38,806 bases of DNA from Candidatus Hatepunaea meridiana. Lineage in GTDB: Bacteria; Electryoneota; AABM5-125-24; Hatepunaeales; Hatepunaeaceae. The notes under the pieces are model-generated. The model was given only the letters and a program-made list of their open reading frames with translations, did no database searches and was not told the DNA's origin. Where the stretch lies: assembly GCA_030765125.1 (NCBI GenBank), contig JAVCDD010000232.1, positions 1 to 38,806 of the forward strand, in the 5' to 3' direction. Shown one piece after another: positions 7,809 through 16,793 of this stretch (position 1 is the stretch's first letter; every line of letters starts with the position of its first letter). The translations under genes and the position numbers were made by a program.

Positions 7809-8984
7809 TTGTGCGCTAAAGAACTTCAACTTAAATACGGTTGTAACCCTCATCAAAAACCGGCGCGAATCTATGATAGAGAAGGATCACTTCCCGTGGA
7901 AGTGCTCAATGGCGAGCCTGGTTATATAAACATGTTAGACGCCCTTAATTCGTGGCAGCTTGTTAATGAGCTTAGTTCAGTTCTGAAATTGCCTGCTGCG
8001 GCTTCTTTCAAGCACGTCAGTCCGGCAGGGGCTGCTGTTTATGTGCCTCTTTCCGATAGGCTCCGTGAAGCTTACTTCGTTGATGGTATGGAACTTTCTG
8101 AGTTGGCGATAGCTTATGCCCGCGCTCGCGGTGCTGACAGGATGTCTTCCTTCGGGGATTGGGTGGCGCTTAGCGATGAGGTGGACGTCAGCGTCGCTAA
8201 GCTGCTGCGCCGTGAGGTTTCAGATGGAGTGATAGCCCCGGCGTTTGAACCGGAAGCTCTCGAAATTCTGCGTAAGAAGAAGGGGGGAAAATATCCTGTA
8301 GTCCGGATCAACACCAATTATGAACCACCTTATCAGGAGACTCGTCAAGTGTTCGGGGTTTCATTCGAGCAGAGAAGAAATAACCTCGTTATGAGCTATG
8401 AACATTTGAATGATATCGTTACTATTAATAGGGAGCTTCCTGAAACGGCACAGCGTGATTTAATCGTAGGGTTGGTAACGCTAAAATATAGTCAATCCAA
8501 TTCGGTCTGCCTTACTTATGACGGTCAGGTTATCGGCAACGGCGCCGGGCAGCAATCACGAATTCACTGTACACGATTAGCATCGGAAAAGGCTGTGAAC
8601 TGGTTCCTTCGGCAACATCCGGCAGCGTTGGATTTACCCTTTAGAAAAAAGGTAAAACGTCCTGATAAAAACAATGGTGTCGATCAATTTTTGCGCGATG
8701 ATTTAACTCCTGCAGAAGAAAGAGTGTGGCGGGAATTGTTTGATTTTGTACCACAACGGTTGAGCGGGGATGAGAAACGTAAATGGTTGCAAGGACTTGA
8801 CGGAGTGTCACTGACATCAGATGGTTTTTTCCCGTTCAGGGATAATATTGACAGGGCTTCGCGTTGTGGTGTGAAGTATGTCGCACAACCGGGTGGTTCT
8901 ATAGCTGATGAAGGAATAATAGAGGCTTGTAATGATTATGGGATGGCGATGGCGATAACGGGGGTAAGGTTGTTTCATCATTAG
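7809..8984 (+). CDS. Stand-alone AICAR transformylase (PurH-like C-terminal domain only)
   Basis: A 391-residue phosphoribosylaminoimidazolecarboxamide formyltransferase (EC 2.1.2.3), which transfers a formyl group from 10-formyl-THF to AICAR in the ninth step of purine synthesis. Visible family motifs are KYGCNPHQKPA near the start, SFKHVSPAGAA (the KH catalytic region, residues about 67-77) and IGNGAGQQSR. The enzyme lacks the N-terminal MGS-like IMP cyclohydrolase domain of bifunctional PurH (about 520 residues). It corresponds to the shorter stand-alone family seen in some bacteria, so the IMP cyclohydrolase must be encoded elsewhere. The start is TTG at 7809, five bases after AGGAGA. No other purine gene is adjacent. 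Confidence 0.93.
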   Translation: MCAKELQLKYGCNPHQKPARIYDREGSLPVEVLNGEPGYINMLDALNSWQLVNELSSVLKLPAAASFKHVSPAGAAVYVPLSDRLREAYFVDGMELSELAIAYARARGADRMSSFGDWVALSDEVDVSVAKLLRREVSDGVIAPAFEPEALEILRKKKGGKYPVVRINTNYEPPYQETRQVFGVSFEQRRNNLVMSYEHLNDIVTINRELPETAQRDLIVGLVTLKYSQSNSVCLTYDGQVIGNGAGQQSRIHCTRLASEKAVNWFLRQHPAALDLPFRKKVKRPDKNNGVDQFLRDDLTPAEERVWRELFDFVPQRLSGDEKRKWLQGLDGVSLTSDGFFPFRDNIDRASRCGVKYVAQPGGSIADEGIIEACNDYGMAMAITGVRLFHH

Positions 8985-8992
8985 TGCAGATT

Positions 8993-9080
8993 CATTGTCT
9001 CATTGTTAAATTGTCTCATTGTTACTATATAACAACCAAGCAATCTAACAATCTAACAATGAAGCAATGGAACAATGAAA
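8993..9080. repeat. Inverted pair of 8-bp arrays with CAATG core
   Basis: Four units in one orientation (CATTGTCT, CATTGTTA, AATTGTCT, CATTGTTA; 8993-9024) are followed, after a 16-bp AT-rich spacer that keeps the 8-bp phase, by five units in the other orientation (CAATCTAA twice, CAATGAAG, CAATGGAA, CAATGAAA; 9041-9080). The core is CAAT plus variable bases. The whole array fills almost the entire gap between the AICARFT and hflX genes. The unit CAATGAAA is exactly repeated at 22231-22254. Confidence 0.85.
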
Positions 9081-9120
9081 CCTGTTTTTATGGGGATCTG
9101 AAAACTATTAATATTCTATC

Positions 9121-10350
9121 GTGCCAGAAGAACACTTAGAAAAATCAATTATAATCGGCGTTCAGCGTAAAGGTGTGCCGTCCTGGGAGGTTAGTGATAA
9201 TCTGGATGAGCTTGAACAGTTAGTATATACTGCCGGAGGCATTGTGTTTCATCGCCTTGTTCAGAACAGACCATATCCGGATCCAGCTACTTTCGTTGGC
9301 ACTGGTAAAGTAAAATGGTTAGCCGGACAGGTTACAGCTAATGATATTGATCTGTTGGTTTTTGATGATGATCTGACCCCTGCGCAGGTTAGAAACCTCG
9401 AAAAACAGGTTTCCTGCAAGGTGATTGACCGCTCTGGATTGATTCTGGATATATTCGCTAAACGCGCTAAAACAAGAGAAGCCCGCATTCAGGTTGAGGT
9501 TGCCCAATTACTATACCTCAAGCCACGCTTGACCGGGCGTTGGCAGCATCTATCTAGGCAGGTGGGAGGCATTGGCTTTAGAGGTCCTGGTGAAACTCAG
9601 CTCGAGGTTGACAAGCGGGTTATCGGCAAACGAATCGGGCAGCTTCGTAAGGAGTTGAAACGGATAGAGAATGCTCGTTCAACACGTCGTAAACGAAGGC
9701 ATCACCTTTTCAAAGTAGCTCTGGTTGGATATACCAATGCCGGTAAATCAACTTTATTGAATGCTCTAACCCACGCAGATGCTTTTGTCGAGGATCGACT
9801 TTTCGCTACACTTGATCCAACCGTTCGCTCATTACGATTGGACAGCGGTAAGAAAATACTCCTAATTGATACGGTAGGATTTATCCGCAAACTGCCTGTA
9901 GACCTTGTCGCATCCTTCCGGAGTACGCTGGAGGAATCACATCAAGCGGATTTATTCCTCAATATTGTTGACCTTGCACATCCGCACTGGGAGGAGCAAT
10001 TCGCACGAACTGAAGAGGTGTTAAAAGAGCTTGAACTGGATAGTACACCCCAGATTCTTATATTCAACAAGGTTGATATAGTTAATGATCCGGTTTTGCT
10101 TGAAGGTTTGAGAAATCAATATCCGGAAGCATTGTTTATCAGTGCATTAAGAGGTATTAGGCTTTATGAAATCTCTAAAAGCATAGCGAGATTCGCTGAA
10201 CAGAAATGGGAGCGGGGCAGTAGGACTTTTCGACCTGATGAAGCAGAGGAAATTAAGGATTTTGAAAAAAAAGTCAGAATTATTGGTCGAAGTTTTAAAG
10301 ATGGGTTGATTTATATAGATTATCTTTTTAAGATAAAACCATGTCAGTAG
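9121..10350 (+). CDS. hflX: GTPase HflX
   Basis: A 409-residue HflX-family GTPase, which binds the 50S ribosomal subunit and splits stalled or hibernating ribosomes after stress. The N-terminal HflX domain (about 1-180) contains the family signature GPGETQLEVDKR (155-166), followed by the G domain with Walker A GYTNAGKST (203-211), the G3 motif DTVGF (250-254) and the G4 motif FNKVD (about 314-318). The length is typical, and a short C-terminal extension follows the G domain. The start is GTG at 9121. The gene stands alone between repeat-filled gaps. Confidence 0.97.
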   Translation: MPEEHLEKSIIIGVQRKGVPSWEVSDNLDELEQLVYTAGGIVFHRLVQNRPYPDPATFVGTGKVKWLAGQVTANDIDLLVFDDDLTPAQVRNLEKQVSCKVIDRSGLILDIFAKRAKTREARIQVEVAQLLYLKPRLTGRWQHLSRQVGGIGFRGPGETQLEVDKRVIGKRIGQLRKELKRIENARSTRRKRRHHLFKVALVGYTNAGKSTLLNALTHADAFVEDRLFATLDPTVRSLRLDSGKKILLIDTVGFIRKLPVDLVASFRSTLEESHQADLFLNIVDLAHPHWEEQFARTEEVLKELELDSTPQILIFNKVDIVNDPVLLEGLRNQYPEALFISALRGIRLYEISKSIARFAEQKWERGSRTFRPDEAEEIKDFEKKVRIIGRSFKDGLIYIDYLFKIKPCQ

Positions 10351-10401
10351 CGACTCAACCAAGAATGAAAGATAAACATTATACTGCGATCACACCGGAG
10401 T

Positions 10402-10419
10402 GCTCAAGCTTGCTTGAGC
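10402..10419. repeat. Perfect palindrome GCTCAAGC-TT-GCTTGAGC
   Basis: Two perfect 8-bp arms around a 2-nt centre in the 216-bp gap between hflX and the nucleotidyltransferase operon. No T-run follows, so a classic intrinsic terminator is not supported. It could be a protein-binding palindrome or a dispersed element. Confidence 0.5.
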
Positions 10420-10566
10420 GGATTACACTATATATTATTCCCGGATTGCGCTATTTCAAGATAAATTTAAAACAAAATGATTACTGTAATTAAGTGTATT
10501 GACTTGTTAAAGCAAAGCAGATATATTTTGCTATTACAATTTAGATAACAAAACGGAGTATATACT

Positions 10567-11283
10567 ATGAAGGGAATAATCCTTGCTGGTGGAACCGGCA
10601 GTCGTCTGTTTCCACTGACTAAAGTCACAAATAAGCATCTTTTGCCTATAGGCAACAAGCCAATGATCTATTATCCGATCAGTAAACTGATAGAAGCGGG
10701 GATTACTGAAATCCTCATCGTTACCGGAGTCGAACATCTGGATCATGTTGTAAGGTTACTTGGCAGCGGTAAAGAATTTGACTGTCGTTTCACTTATAAA
10801 GTTCAGGATGAAGCCGGAGGGATAGCCCAAGCGTTATCTTTAGGTGAAAACTTTGCCCATGGTGATAATATCACTGTTATCCTCGGTGATAACATATTTG
10901 AGGATTCAATTGTTGATTTCACCAAAGATTTCTCAGTCCAAGGTGAAGGCGCAAAGATAATACTTAGCAATGTACCGGATCCACATCGCTTTGGTGTTGC
11001 GGAATTAGATGGCGATCAGGTCATTGGAATTGAAGAAAAGCCAAAGAAGCCTAAGTCAGATTGGGCGGTTACCGGAGTGTATTTCTACGATAAGGAAGTA
11101 TTCAACGTCATTAAGACTTTAAAACCGTCCGGACGAGGTGAATATGAAATTACCGATGTTAACAACCATTATATTCAAAGTGGTAAAATGACTTATGGCT
11201 TCTTTGAAGGTTGGTGGACGGATGCAGGAACATTTGAGACATTGCGTCATGCTGATAGCCTGATGGTTGGAACAGGAGAGTAA
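10567..11283 (+). CDS. RmlA-type sugar-1-phosphate nucleotidyltransferase (short form)
   Basis: A 238-residue nucleotidyltransferase that joins a sugar-1-phosphate to a nucleoside triphosphate, most likely glucose-1-phosphate thymidylyltransferase. The N-terminal signature GGTGSRLFPLT (about 8-18), the KHLLPIGNKPMIYYPI segment, the DNIFED metal-binding region and the sugar-binding EEKPKKPKS segment are all of RmlA type rather than GalU type. It is about 50 residues shorter than E. coli RmlA, lacking the C-terminal helical part, as in the short bacterial and archaeal forms. It is followed 2 bp later by UDP-glucose dehydrogenase. With Ugd and UXS next to it, a UTP-using role is possible but is not shown by sequence. 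Confidence 0.9.
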   Translation: MKGIILAGGTGSRLFPLTKVTNKHLLPIGNKPMIYYPISKLIEAGITEILIVTGVEHLDHVVRLLGSGKEFDCRFTYKVQDEAGGIAQALSLGENFAHGDNITVILGDNIFEDSIVDFTKDFSVQGEGAKIILSNVPDPHRFGVAELDGDQVIGIEEKPKKPKSDWAVTGVYFYDKEVFNVIKTLKPSGRGEYEITDVNNHYIQSGKMTYGFFEGWWTDAGTFETLRHADSLMVGTGE

Positions 11284-11285
11284 TA

Positions 11286-12587
11286 ATGAAAATTGCAGTT
11301 ATTGGAACCGGTTATGTGGGTCTCGTTGCAGGCGCCTGCCTGGCTGAAACAGGCAATGAGGTTATTTGCGTTGATATTGATATCGAACGTATTAAACAGC
11401 TTAAACAGGGCGTTGTACCGATATACGAGCCTGGCTTGGATGAACTAGTAAAACGCAATATTGCCAAAGACAGGCTTACTTTTTCTACTGATACTATAGA
11501 AGCAGTTTCACTAAGTAAGGTTATTTTTATGGCAGTGCAAACACCTATGGACGAAGACGGCTCGGCAGATCTTCATCATTTGCTAACTGCCGCTGCAACA
11601 GTAGCCAAAGGTATTAATGATTATAAGATTATCGTTGATAAATCAACTGTACCTGTAGGTACGGCTGCTAAGGTGAAACAAGTTATTTCCGAATTGACCG
11701 ATTATGATTTTGACGTTGTATCAAATCCGGAATTTCTTAAAGAGGGCGCTGCCGTTGATGATTTTATGAAACCTGACCGTGTAGTTATTGGCTGTGATAG
11801 CAAACGCGCTGAGGCTGTAATTACCGACCTTTACGCCCCGTTTGTTCGTACCGGACACCCGATGATAACGATGAAGGTTGAATCAGCGGAATTGACCAAA
11901 TATACAGCTAATGCTTTTCTGGCTACCAAGATATCCTTCATCAATGAAATCGCACGGTTATGCGAATTGGTTGGCGCCGATATCGGTGATGTCAGGCGCG
12001 GTATCGGAACGGATACGCGTATCGGGTCAGCTTTTCTGCATCCCGGAATTGGGTTTGGAGGTTCTTGCTTTCCAAAGGATTTGCGAGCCTTGCTTTATAC
12101 AGCGAAGGAGAACAACCTGGAATTACAGGTTGTTAGCGCGGCTGTTGCTACTAATGAGATTCAAAAACAATTTATGCCTGCAAAGATTCGCAATCATTTT
12201 AATAACAATCTGCGCGGTCTTCGCTTTGCTCTATGGGGATTATCATTTAAGGCAAATACAGATGATATGCGCGAATCCCCCGCTTTGGAAATAATAGAGT
12301 TCCTTCTTCAAGCTGGCGCTGAGATTGTCACTTATGATCCTGAGGCAATTGAGAATGCACGTCGTTTATTCGGTGATAAGATTATTTATGTTTCCAACAG
12401 CTTTGCTGCATTGAAAGAAGCTGATGCATTAGTAGTGGCGACTGAATGGAATGAGTTTCGACGCCCAAACTTTGAAAAAATGCTTGAACTAATGCGCAAC
12501 CCTGTCATCTTTGATGGTCGCAATCTCTTCAAACCTGAACGAATGCAGGAGCTTGGGTTTGTCTATTATGGAGTGGGACAGGTTTGA
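11286..12587 (+). CDS. ugd: UDP-glucose 6-dehydrogenase
   Basis: A 433-residue enzyme that oxidises UDP-glucose to UDP-glucuronate with 2 NAD+. It begins with the Rossmann motif [20 protein letters not shown]. The family's catalytic cysteine lies in FGGSCFPKD (about residues 257-265), and the conserved KPDRVVIG and NPEFLKEG segments are present. The length is typical of the Ugd/TuaD family. The stop codon overlaps the TTG start of the next gene (TTGA), indicating translational coupling with the decarboxylase that consumes its product. Confidence 0.96.
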   Translation: MKIAVIGTGYVGLVAGACLAETGNEVICVDIDIERIKQLKQGVVPIYEPGLDELVKRNIAKDRLTFSTDTIEAVSLSKVIFMAVQTPMDEDGSADLHHLLTAAATVAKGINDYKIIVDKSTVPVGTAAKVKQVISELTDYDFDVVSNPEFLKEGAAVDDFMKPDRVVIGCDSKRAEAVITDLYAPFVRTGHPMITMKVESAELTKYTANAFLATKISFINEIARLCELVGADIGDVRRGIGTDTRIGSAFLHPGIGFGGSCFPKDLRALLYTAKENNLELQVVSAAVATNEIQKQFMPAKIRNHFNNNLRGLRFALWGLSFKANTDDMRESPALEIIEFLLQAGAEIVTYDPEAIENARRLFGDKIIYVSNSFAALKEADALVVATEWNEFRRPNFEKMLELMRNPVIFDGRNLFKPERMQELGFVYYGVGQV

Positions 12588-13528
12588 AAAGAATACTTAT
12601 TACCGGTGGAGCCGGTTTCTTAGGCAGTCATTTGTGTGACAGGTTATTGAAAGATGGAGATGATGTAATCTGTCTGGACAATTTCTTCACCGGCTCCAAG
12701 GATAACATCAAACATTTACTATCAAATCCGAACTTTGAAATGCTTAGGCATGACATAGTGCAACCAATCTACCTTGAAGTTGACCAAATCTACAACCTTG
12801 CCTGCCCTGCCTCGCCTGTTCACTATCAATATAATGCTGTGAAGACAATTAAGACGTCAGTAATGGGAGTAATAAATATGCTTGGGCTTGCCAAGCGTGT
12901 GAAAGCTCGTATATTGCAGGCGTCTACATCAGAAGTGTACGGGGATCCGAAAGTTCATCCTCAAGTTGAAGATTATTGGGGTAATGTTAATCCTATTGGT
13001 TTAAGAAGTTGCTACGATGAAGGAAAAAGAGCTGCAGAAACGCTGTGTATGGATTATAAACGACAAAATAACGTTGATGTACGTATTGCCAGGATATTCA
13101 ATACTTATGGACCGCGAATGGCAATTAGTGATGGACGGGTTGTATCGAATCTTATTATCCAGGCATTATGCGATGAACAGATGTCAATATATGGTGATGG
13201 AACGCAGACTCGCTCTTTTTGTTATGTTGACGATATGATCGATGGGTTGGTTGGTCTAATGAACTGTGATTATAGTGAAGGTCCTGTCAATCTGGGAAAT
13301 CCTCATGAGGTCACCGTTCTGGAATTGCTATATGTTATTAAGGAAATTACAAGATCAAATTGTTCTGTAACCTATAAACCTCTGCCTAAGGATGACCCGA
13401 TAAGGCGATGTCCGGATATAAATTTAGTGAAGCAAATATTGGATTGGGAGCCGAAGATTCAATTAGAAGATGGAATACAAAGGACGATAGATTACTTTAA
13501 AGGTAAAATATCAATGGAGCATCAGTAG
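12584..13528 (+). CDS. UDP-glucuronate decarboxylase (UDP-xylose synthase)
   Basis: A 314-residue extended short-chain dehydrogenase of the UXS family, converting UDP-glucuronate to UDP-xylose with bound NAD+. Visible elements are the glycine-rich [11 protein letters not shown] near the N-terminus, [12 protein letters not shown], the catalytic serine region [11 protein letters not shown], and the YxxxK pair in [12 protein letters not shown]; together these are diagnostic for UXS rather than for epimerases. It starts at a TTG overlapping the ugd stop. With the two upstream genes it forms a pathway for nucleotide-sugar precursors of envelope polysaccharide; no glycosyltransferase is nearby. Confidence 0.94.
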   Translation: MKRILITGGAGFLGSHLCDRLLKDGDDVICLDNFFTGSKDNIKHLLSNPNFEMLRHDIVQPIYLEVDQIYNLACPASPVHYQYNAVKTIKTSVMGVINMLGLAKRVKARILQASTSEVYGDPKVHPQVEDYWGNVNPIGLRSCYDEGKRAAETLCMDYKRQNNVDVRIARIFNTYGPRMAISDGRVVSNLIIQALCDEQMSIYGDGTQTRSFCYVDDMIDGLVGLMNCDYSEGPVNLGNPHEVTVLELLYVIKEITRSNCSVTYKPLPKDDPIRRCPDINLVKQILDWEPKIQLEDGIQRTIDYFKGKISMEHQ

Positions 13529-13577
13529 TATAAACATTTATGTCTGTTAATATTAAAACAGTTGAATTACTGCAAAT

Positions 13578-13639
13578 ACCACGAAGGGGTTGAATAAACG
13601 GGAATTACAAAGCCATATATTATTCGACTCCTTCGTGGT
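13578..13639. repeat. Inverted repeat with ACCACGAAGG arms
   Basis: Arms 13578-13595 and 13622-13639 match in 16 of 18 positions as reverse complements, with a 26-nt loop, about 50 bp after the UDP-glucuronate decarboxylase gene. It may mark the end of the sugar-nucleotide operon, but no T-run follows the stem. Confidence 0.65.
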
Positions 13640-13663
13640 CGTTAATGGTTTGCAATTTAATCC

Positions 13664-13680
13664 GGTGGGTTTCACCCACC
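13664..13680. repeat. Small palindrome GGTGGGT-TTC-ACCCACC
   Basis: A perfect 7-bp stem with a 3-nt loop. A second small inverted repeat, CATTCC and GGAATG (about 13692-13708), follows. Same class of compact palindromes as 134-153. Both lie just upstream of the rlmB-like gene. Confidence 0.5.
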
Positions 13681-13751
13681 ACTATTCACATTCATTCCTT
13701 TCGGGAATGCTTAATAATATATATATTAAACAAAAGATTGAGTAGATAATA

Positions 13752-14516
13752 TTGCCCAAGCAGATAGCTTTTGGACGTAGAGCGGTAGCTGAATTATTAG
13801 AGACCGGTTTTGACGTGACCGAGATTTTCTTTCTTGCCAGCGGCAGCGGTGAGATTTTCATAAAATTGAAATCAACTGCTGAAACCAAAGGTATTCGGAT
13901 GATTTCTTCAAGCCGGACGGAACTTGATCGGATAACCGACAGTGGAAATCATCAGGGTATAGCAGCATACTATCTTCAACCTCGAATGTTGGATATTGTT
14001 GAACTGCTCGATCAGATATCCCAAGATTTTCCTCGTCCTGTAATAATTATTGACGGTGTGGAAGATCCTCGAAACCTTGGTGCAATCATCCGATCTGCTG
14101 AGGTTTTGGGCGCTGGTGGAATAGTACTGCGGAAGGACAGATCTGCTGGAATTACGCCATTGACAGTTAAAGCATCTGCGGGTGCTGCAATGTGGCTGCC
14201 AACAGCGCTGGCAACAAATTTGAGCAGAACAATAGACATAATGAAGAAAAATGGCTATTGGATTTACGGACTTGACTCAACAGGAAAGGATGTTATTTGG
14301 GATATTGACTTAATTGGGAAAATTGGTATAGTTGTTGGTAATGAAGAAAAAGGTATTTCGCGACTGGTAAAGCAGCGTTGTGATCATCTGGTACGAATAC
14401 CGCAGTTGGGTAAAGTAGCATCATTAAATGTTTCAGTTAGCGCTTCATTAGCTTTAAGTGAATGGTTGCGTAAGAATGTGAAAAAATTGAGCAAAGGGTT
14501 GATTTATGGTTTATAA
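13752..14516 (+). CDS. rlmB: TrmH/RlmB-type rRNA 2'-O-methyltransferase
   Basis: A 254-residue SPOUT-class methyltransferase of the TrmH family, most like RlmB, which methylates the 2'-O of G2251 in 23S rRNA. The N-terminal substrate-binding domain (about 1-80) starts PKQIAFGRRAVAELL. The catalytic domain has DGVEDPRNLGAIIRSAE (motif 1), VVGNEEKGISRLV (motif 2) and IPQLGKVASLNVSVSASLAL (motif 3), which together form the SAM-binding knot. The start is TTG. The next gene follows after 56 bp. The exact methylated position is inferred from the family. Confidence 0.92.
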   Translation: MPKQIAFGRRAVAELLETGFDVTEIFFLASGSGEIFIKLKSTAETKGIRMISSSRTELDRITDSGNHQGIAAYYLQPRMLDIVELLDQISQDFPRPVIIIDGVEDPRNLGAIIRSAEVLGAGGIVLRKDRSAGITPLTVKASAGAAMWLPTALATNLSRTIDIMKKNGYWIYGLDSTGKDVIWDIDLIGKIGIVVGNEEKGISRLVKQRCDHLVRIPQLGKVASLNVSVSASLALSEWLRKNVKKLSKGLIYGL

Positions 14517-14572
14517 AGTGATAAATTTCAGATTCTATTTGTCTGTCAGGAAAAGGGTGTCGGGAAATATGT

Positions 14573-15403
14573 ATGAGTAGTCGTCTGAATATTATAATAG
14601 TACCTGACAAAGGTGGCGACACAAAACGCTATAGGTTATCAGTATTCTGGCTTAAGTTTTTTGCTGTTATAGCAGGTATAATTATACTGGCTTTAATAGC
14701 CGGCGTATTAAGTTATTCAAGGATTGCCCAACGTGCATTGGATTACGATCGTCTTAATGCTAAGAATGAGCAACTTGAGATCGAAAATCAACGAATAATT
14801 CGGGTTGCAAGAGAGGTTGAACAAAGCCGTCAGATATTAGCTCAAATTATCAGGTCGCTTGGTGGGCATCTTGATGTAGGACGATTATCTTACTCGGATA
14901 CATTACTGAATGCGCAGGCAACGTTAAGAGATGGTGATTTTGCTAAGGATGCAGATTTCCTGCTCGGTGGTGATTCTTATGCCGTTGAACGTATTATGGC
15001 GTATAGTATGCCGACCTGTATGCCTGCCGAAGGGTTCATTTCCCAAGGATTTCATCAGGATTATCTCTTTCCTGAACGTAGTCACCTGGGGATTGATATT
15101 GCAGGAAAAACAGGTGAACCTATCGTGGCTGCCGCTGCAGGCAGGATAACTTTTTCCGGTTGGACACCATACTTCGGCAAGTGCATCATCATAGCGCATA
15201 GAAACGGTTATTTAACATTTTACGGACATAATCTTTTAAACCTAAAGTCAGTTCAGAATGAAGTTCGCCGTGGTGAGCCAATAGCATTACTTGGCACAAC
15301 CGGACAATCCAGTGCCCCGCATTTACATTTTGAAATATGGAAAGATGGTGTTCCGGTTGATCCGATGGAATTTGTGCAGGATAATAATAACGATGATTCA
15401 TAG
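14573..15403 (+). CDS. Membrane-anchored M23 (LytM) peptidoglycan endopeptidase
   Basis: A 276-residue protein with an N-terminal cytoplasmic basic segment, one membrane helix (about 25-48), a coiled coil (about 55-95) and a C-terminal LytM/M23 domain. The zinc site is complete: H171 and D175 in HLGID, and H252 in HLHFE, with catalytic histidines H219 (YGHN) and H250. It should therefore be an active D,D- or L,D-endopeptidase cutting peptidoglycan cross-links on the periplasmic side. It lies upstream of a small membrane protein and a bactofilin, a frequent neighbourhood (M23 plus bactofilin) linked to cell shape. Confidence 0.94.
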   Translation: MSSRLNIIIVPDKGGDTKRYRLSVFWLKFFAVIAGIIILALIAGVLSYSRIAQRALDYDRLNAKNEQLEIENQRIIRVAREVEQSRQILAQIIRSLGGHLDVGRLSYSDTLLNAQATLRDGDFAKDADFLLGGDSYAVERIMAYSMPTCMPAEGFISQGFHQDYLFPERSHLGIDIAGKTGEPIVAAAAGRITFSGWTPYFGKCIIIAHRNGYLTFYGHNLLNLKSVQNEVRRGEPIALLGTTGQSSAPHLHFEIWKDGVPVDPMEFVQDNNNDDS

Positions 15404-15406
15404 ATT

Positions 15407-15667
15407 ATGTTTTTAGGAATTTTCACAGCTTTTCTCGGTGGTTATCTTCTGCTTACAGGTTCACTACCAATCCGAAGCTTTAGAACACATAGATTTTCTT
15501 CAATAGGTAAAATCTGGGCAAGGTTAGCTGGATTGATGTTGCTGATAGCATTTTTTCAAGGGTTTCTCCCATTTGAGATACCTTATGCAAGGATAATCTT
15601 TTTGGGATTGGGGCTTTTGTTGTTATTAATCTCAATTATCGTAGATCTTTCTGGTTCAATAAAATAG
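15407..15667 (+). CDS. Small membrane protein between M23 peptidase and bactofilin
   Basis: An 86-residue protein with three probable membrane helices (about 2-18, 39-52 and 60-80) and a short basic loop, FRTHRFSSIGK, between the first two. No family recognised. It starts 3 bp after the M23 stop and ends 17 bp before the bactofilin start, so it belongs to the same transcript. Its position suggests a link to the M23/bactofilin shape module, but this is inference. Confidence 0.75.
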   Translation: MFLGIFTAFLGGYLLLTGSLPIRSFRTHRFSSIGKIWARLAGLMLLIAFFQGFLPFEIPYARIIFLGLGLLLLLISIIVDLSGSIK

Positions 15668-15684
15668 AATATAGAGAATAAACT

Positions 15685-16089
15685 TTGGCTAAATCAGGTA
15701 TGAACAGGTCGGGACCTACTGAACTTTCAACGATAATCGGTCCCGATGCCGATTTCGAAGGCAGGCTAACTGTCAAGCAGTCCATGCGGATTGACGGTAA
15801 AGTAAGAGGTGAGTTAGAGTCTTCGGAGACCATAACTATCGGAAACAGCGGTACTGTAGAAGGGAATATCTCGGCAAAGGACATTATCGTTGGTGGCAAG
15901 ATTACAGGCAAGATCATCGCTTCCGGAAGGACGGTATTGGAACGTACGTCAGTTCTTCAGGGTGATCTTAAAACCATCAAACTTGTTGTTGAAGAGGGCG
16001 CTGTGTTTAATGGTTTGAGTGATATGGGCGAAGGTGGACAGACCTCTGCGAACCATCCACCTCGTAAGATTACTTTAAGTGACGAATAA
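15685..16089 (+). CDS. Bactofilin
   Basis: A 134-residue bactofilin, a cytoskeletal protein that polymerises without nucleotide. The central right-handed beta-helix is made of short repeating turns such as GPDADFEGRLTVKQSMRIDGKVRGELE, GNSGTVEGNISAKDIIVGG and TSVLQGDLKTIKLVVEEGAVFNG (each quoted in part). Flexible ends surround it; the tail is basic. The start is TTG at 15685. Bactofilins next to M23 peptidases organise local peptidoglycan remodelling. Confidence 0.93.
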   Translation: MAKSGMNRSGPTELSTIIGPDADFEGRLTVKQSMRIDGKVRGELESSETITIGNSGTVEGNISAKDIIVGGKITGKIIASGRTVLERTSVLQGDLKTIKLVVEEGAVFNGLSDMGEGGQTSANHPPRKITLSDE

Positions 16090-16133
16090 ATGTTATTTTT
16101 CACAATAAGTGAATCAAATATTTTGGAGGGGTT

Positions 16134-16793
16134 ATGTCTAAAGTTGAATTAACACCAGAGCAAGAAAAGCTCAGAGATGACATTAAAACAGATATCGATA
16201 AAGCACTTGATATGATTGATAGACGCGAAACTAGAGGTATTACAAATCTAGTCAATGAAATGGCAAAGAAAGCACATCAGCTTCATATTGAACTTAAGGA
16301 TGCCGGTAACGAGCCTGTGCATAATAAATATATATTAAAAAACAGAGGTGTTGATCCAACCGATCTAGAGTTTTACAACCATATTCATCCAGTTGAAGAT
16401 TTGTTAGCTTTTCTTGAGGATGTTAATGCTAATGTTGAACCTGTGGATGTAACAATTGGGGAAGAATTTGAGTTTAAAGTGTATTCAGATCGTTTGGGTT
16501 ATAAGGATGTTTATCGTTTGAAACGCACCGATATAGGCTGGTATATAAATTATTTCGGTATTGAAGGTCAATGTGACAGGTCAGGATTTCCTATTTTATA
16601 CAGGAATCTTCAACACGATTCAATTCAATACCCCCAACAGTTGGAAGATTGGATAGAGCAAATTTGGTTTAAAGCAAAAGACGAAGGTTTAACTAAAGAA
16701 CAAGTGCAGAAGGCTCTAGATGATATTGCTGAGTGGATAAGTAAAATTGAAAAGTTAGCACCTCGAAAAGGAGTATTGGAAGGGATAGCTTAA
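16134..16793 (+). CDS. Unknown 219-residue protein coupled to a cyclase-like gene
   Basis: I do not recognise this family. The N-terminal part (about 1-85) looks helical and charged (EQEKLRDDIKTDIDKALDMI); the middle (about 100-165) looks beta-rich with aromatic residues (VYRLKRTDIGWYINYFGIEG); the C-terminal part (about 166-205) is helical (QLEDWIEQIWFKAKDEGL). No membrane helix, signal peptide or known catalytic motif is visible, so it is probably cytoplasmic. GGAGGGG precedes the ATG. Its stop codon shares one base with the start of the next gene (TAATG), showing translational coupling. By position it could be an effector, regulator or substrate-binding partner of the cyclase-like protein. 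Confidence 0.75.
   Translation: MSKVELTPEQEKLRDDIKTDIDKALDMIDRRETRGITNLVNEMAKKAHQLHIELKDAGNEPVHNKYILKNRGVDPTDLEFYNHIHPVEDLLAFLEDVNANVEPVDVTIGEEFEFKVYSDRLGYKDVYRLKRTDIGWYINYFGIEGQCDRSGFPILYRNLQHDSIQYPQQLEDWIEQIWFKAKDEGLTKEQVQKALDDIAEWISKIEKLAPRKGVLEGIA

Noticed and set aside
10402-10419. Intrinsic terminator after hflX
   Set aside because: The palindrome is good but no run of T follows it.
10341-10493. Open frame of 50 codons overlapping the hflX stop
   Set aside because: No Shine-Dalgarno, no recognisable motif, and it runs through the GCTCAAGC palindrome; more likely non-coding gap.
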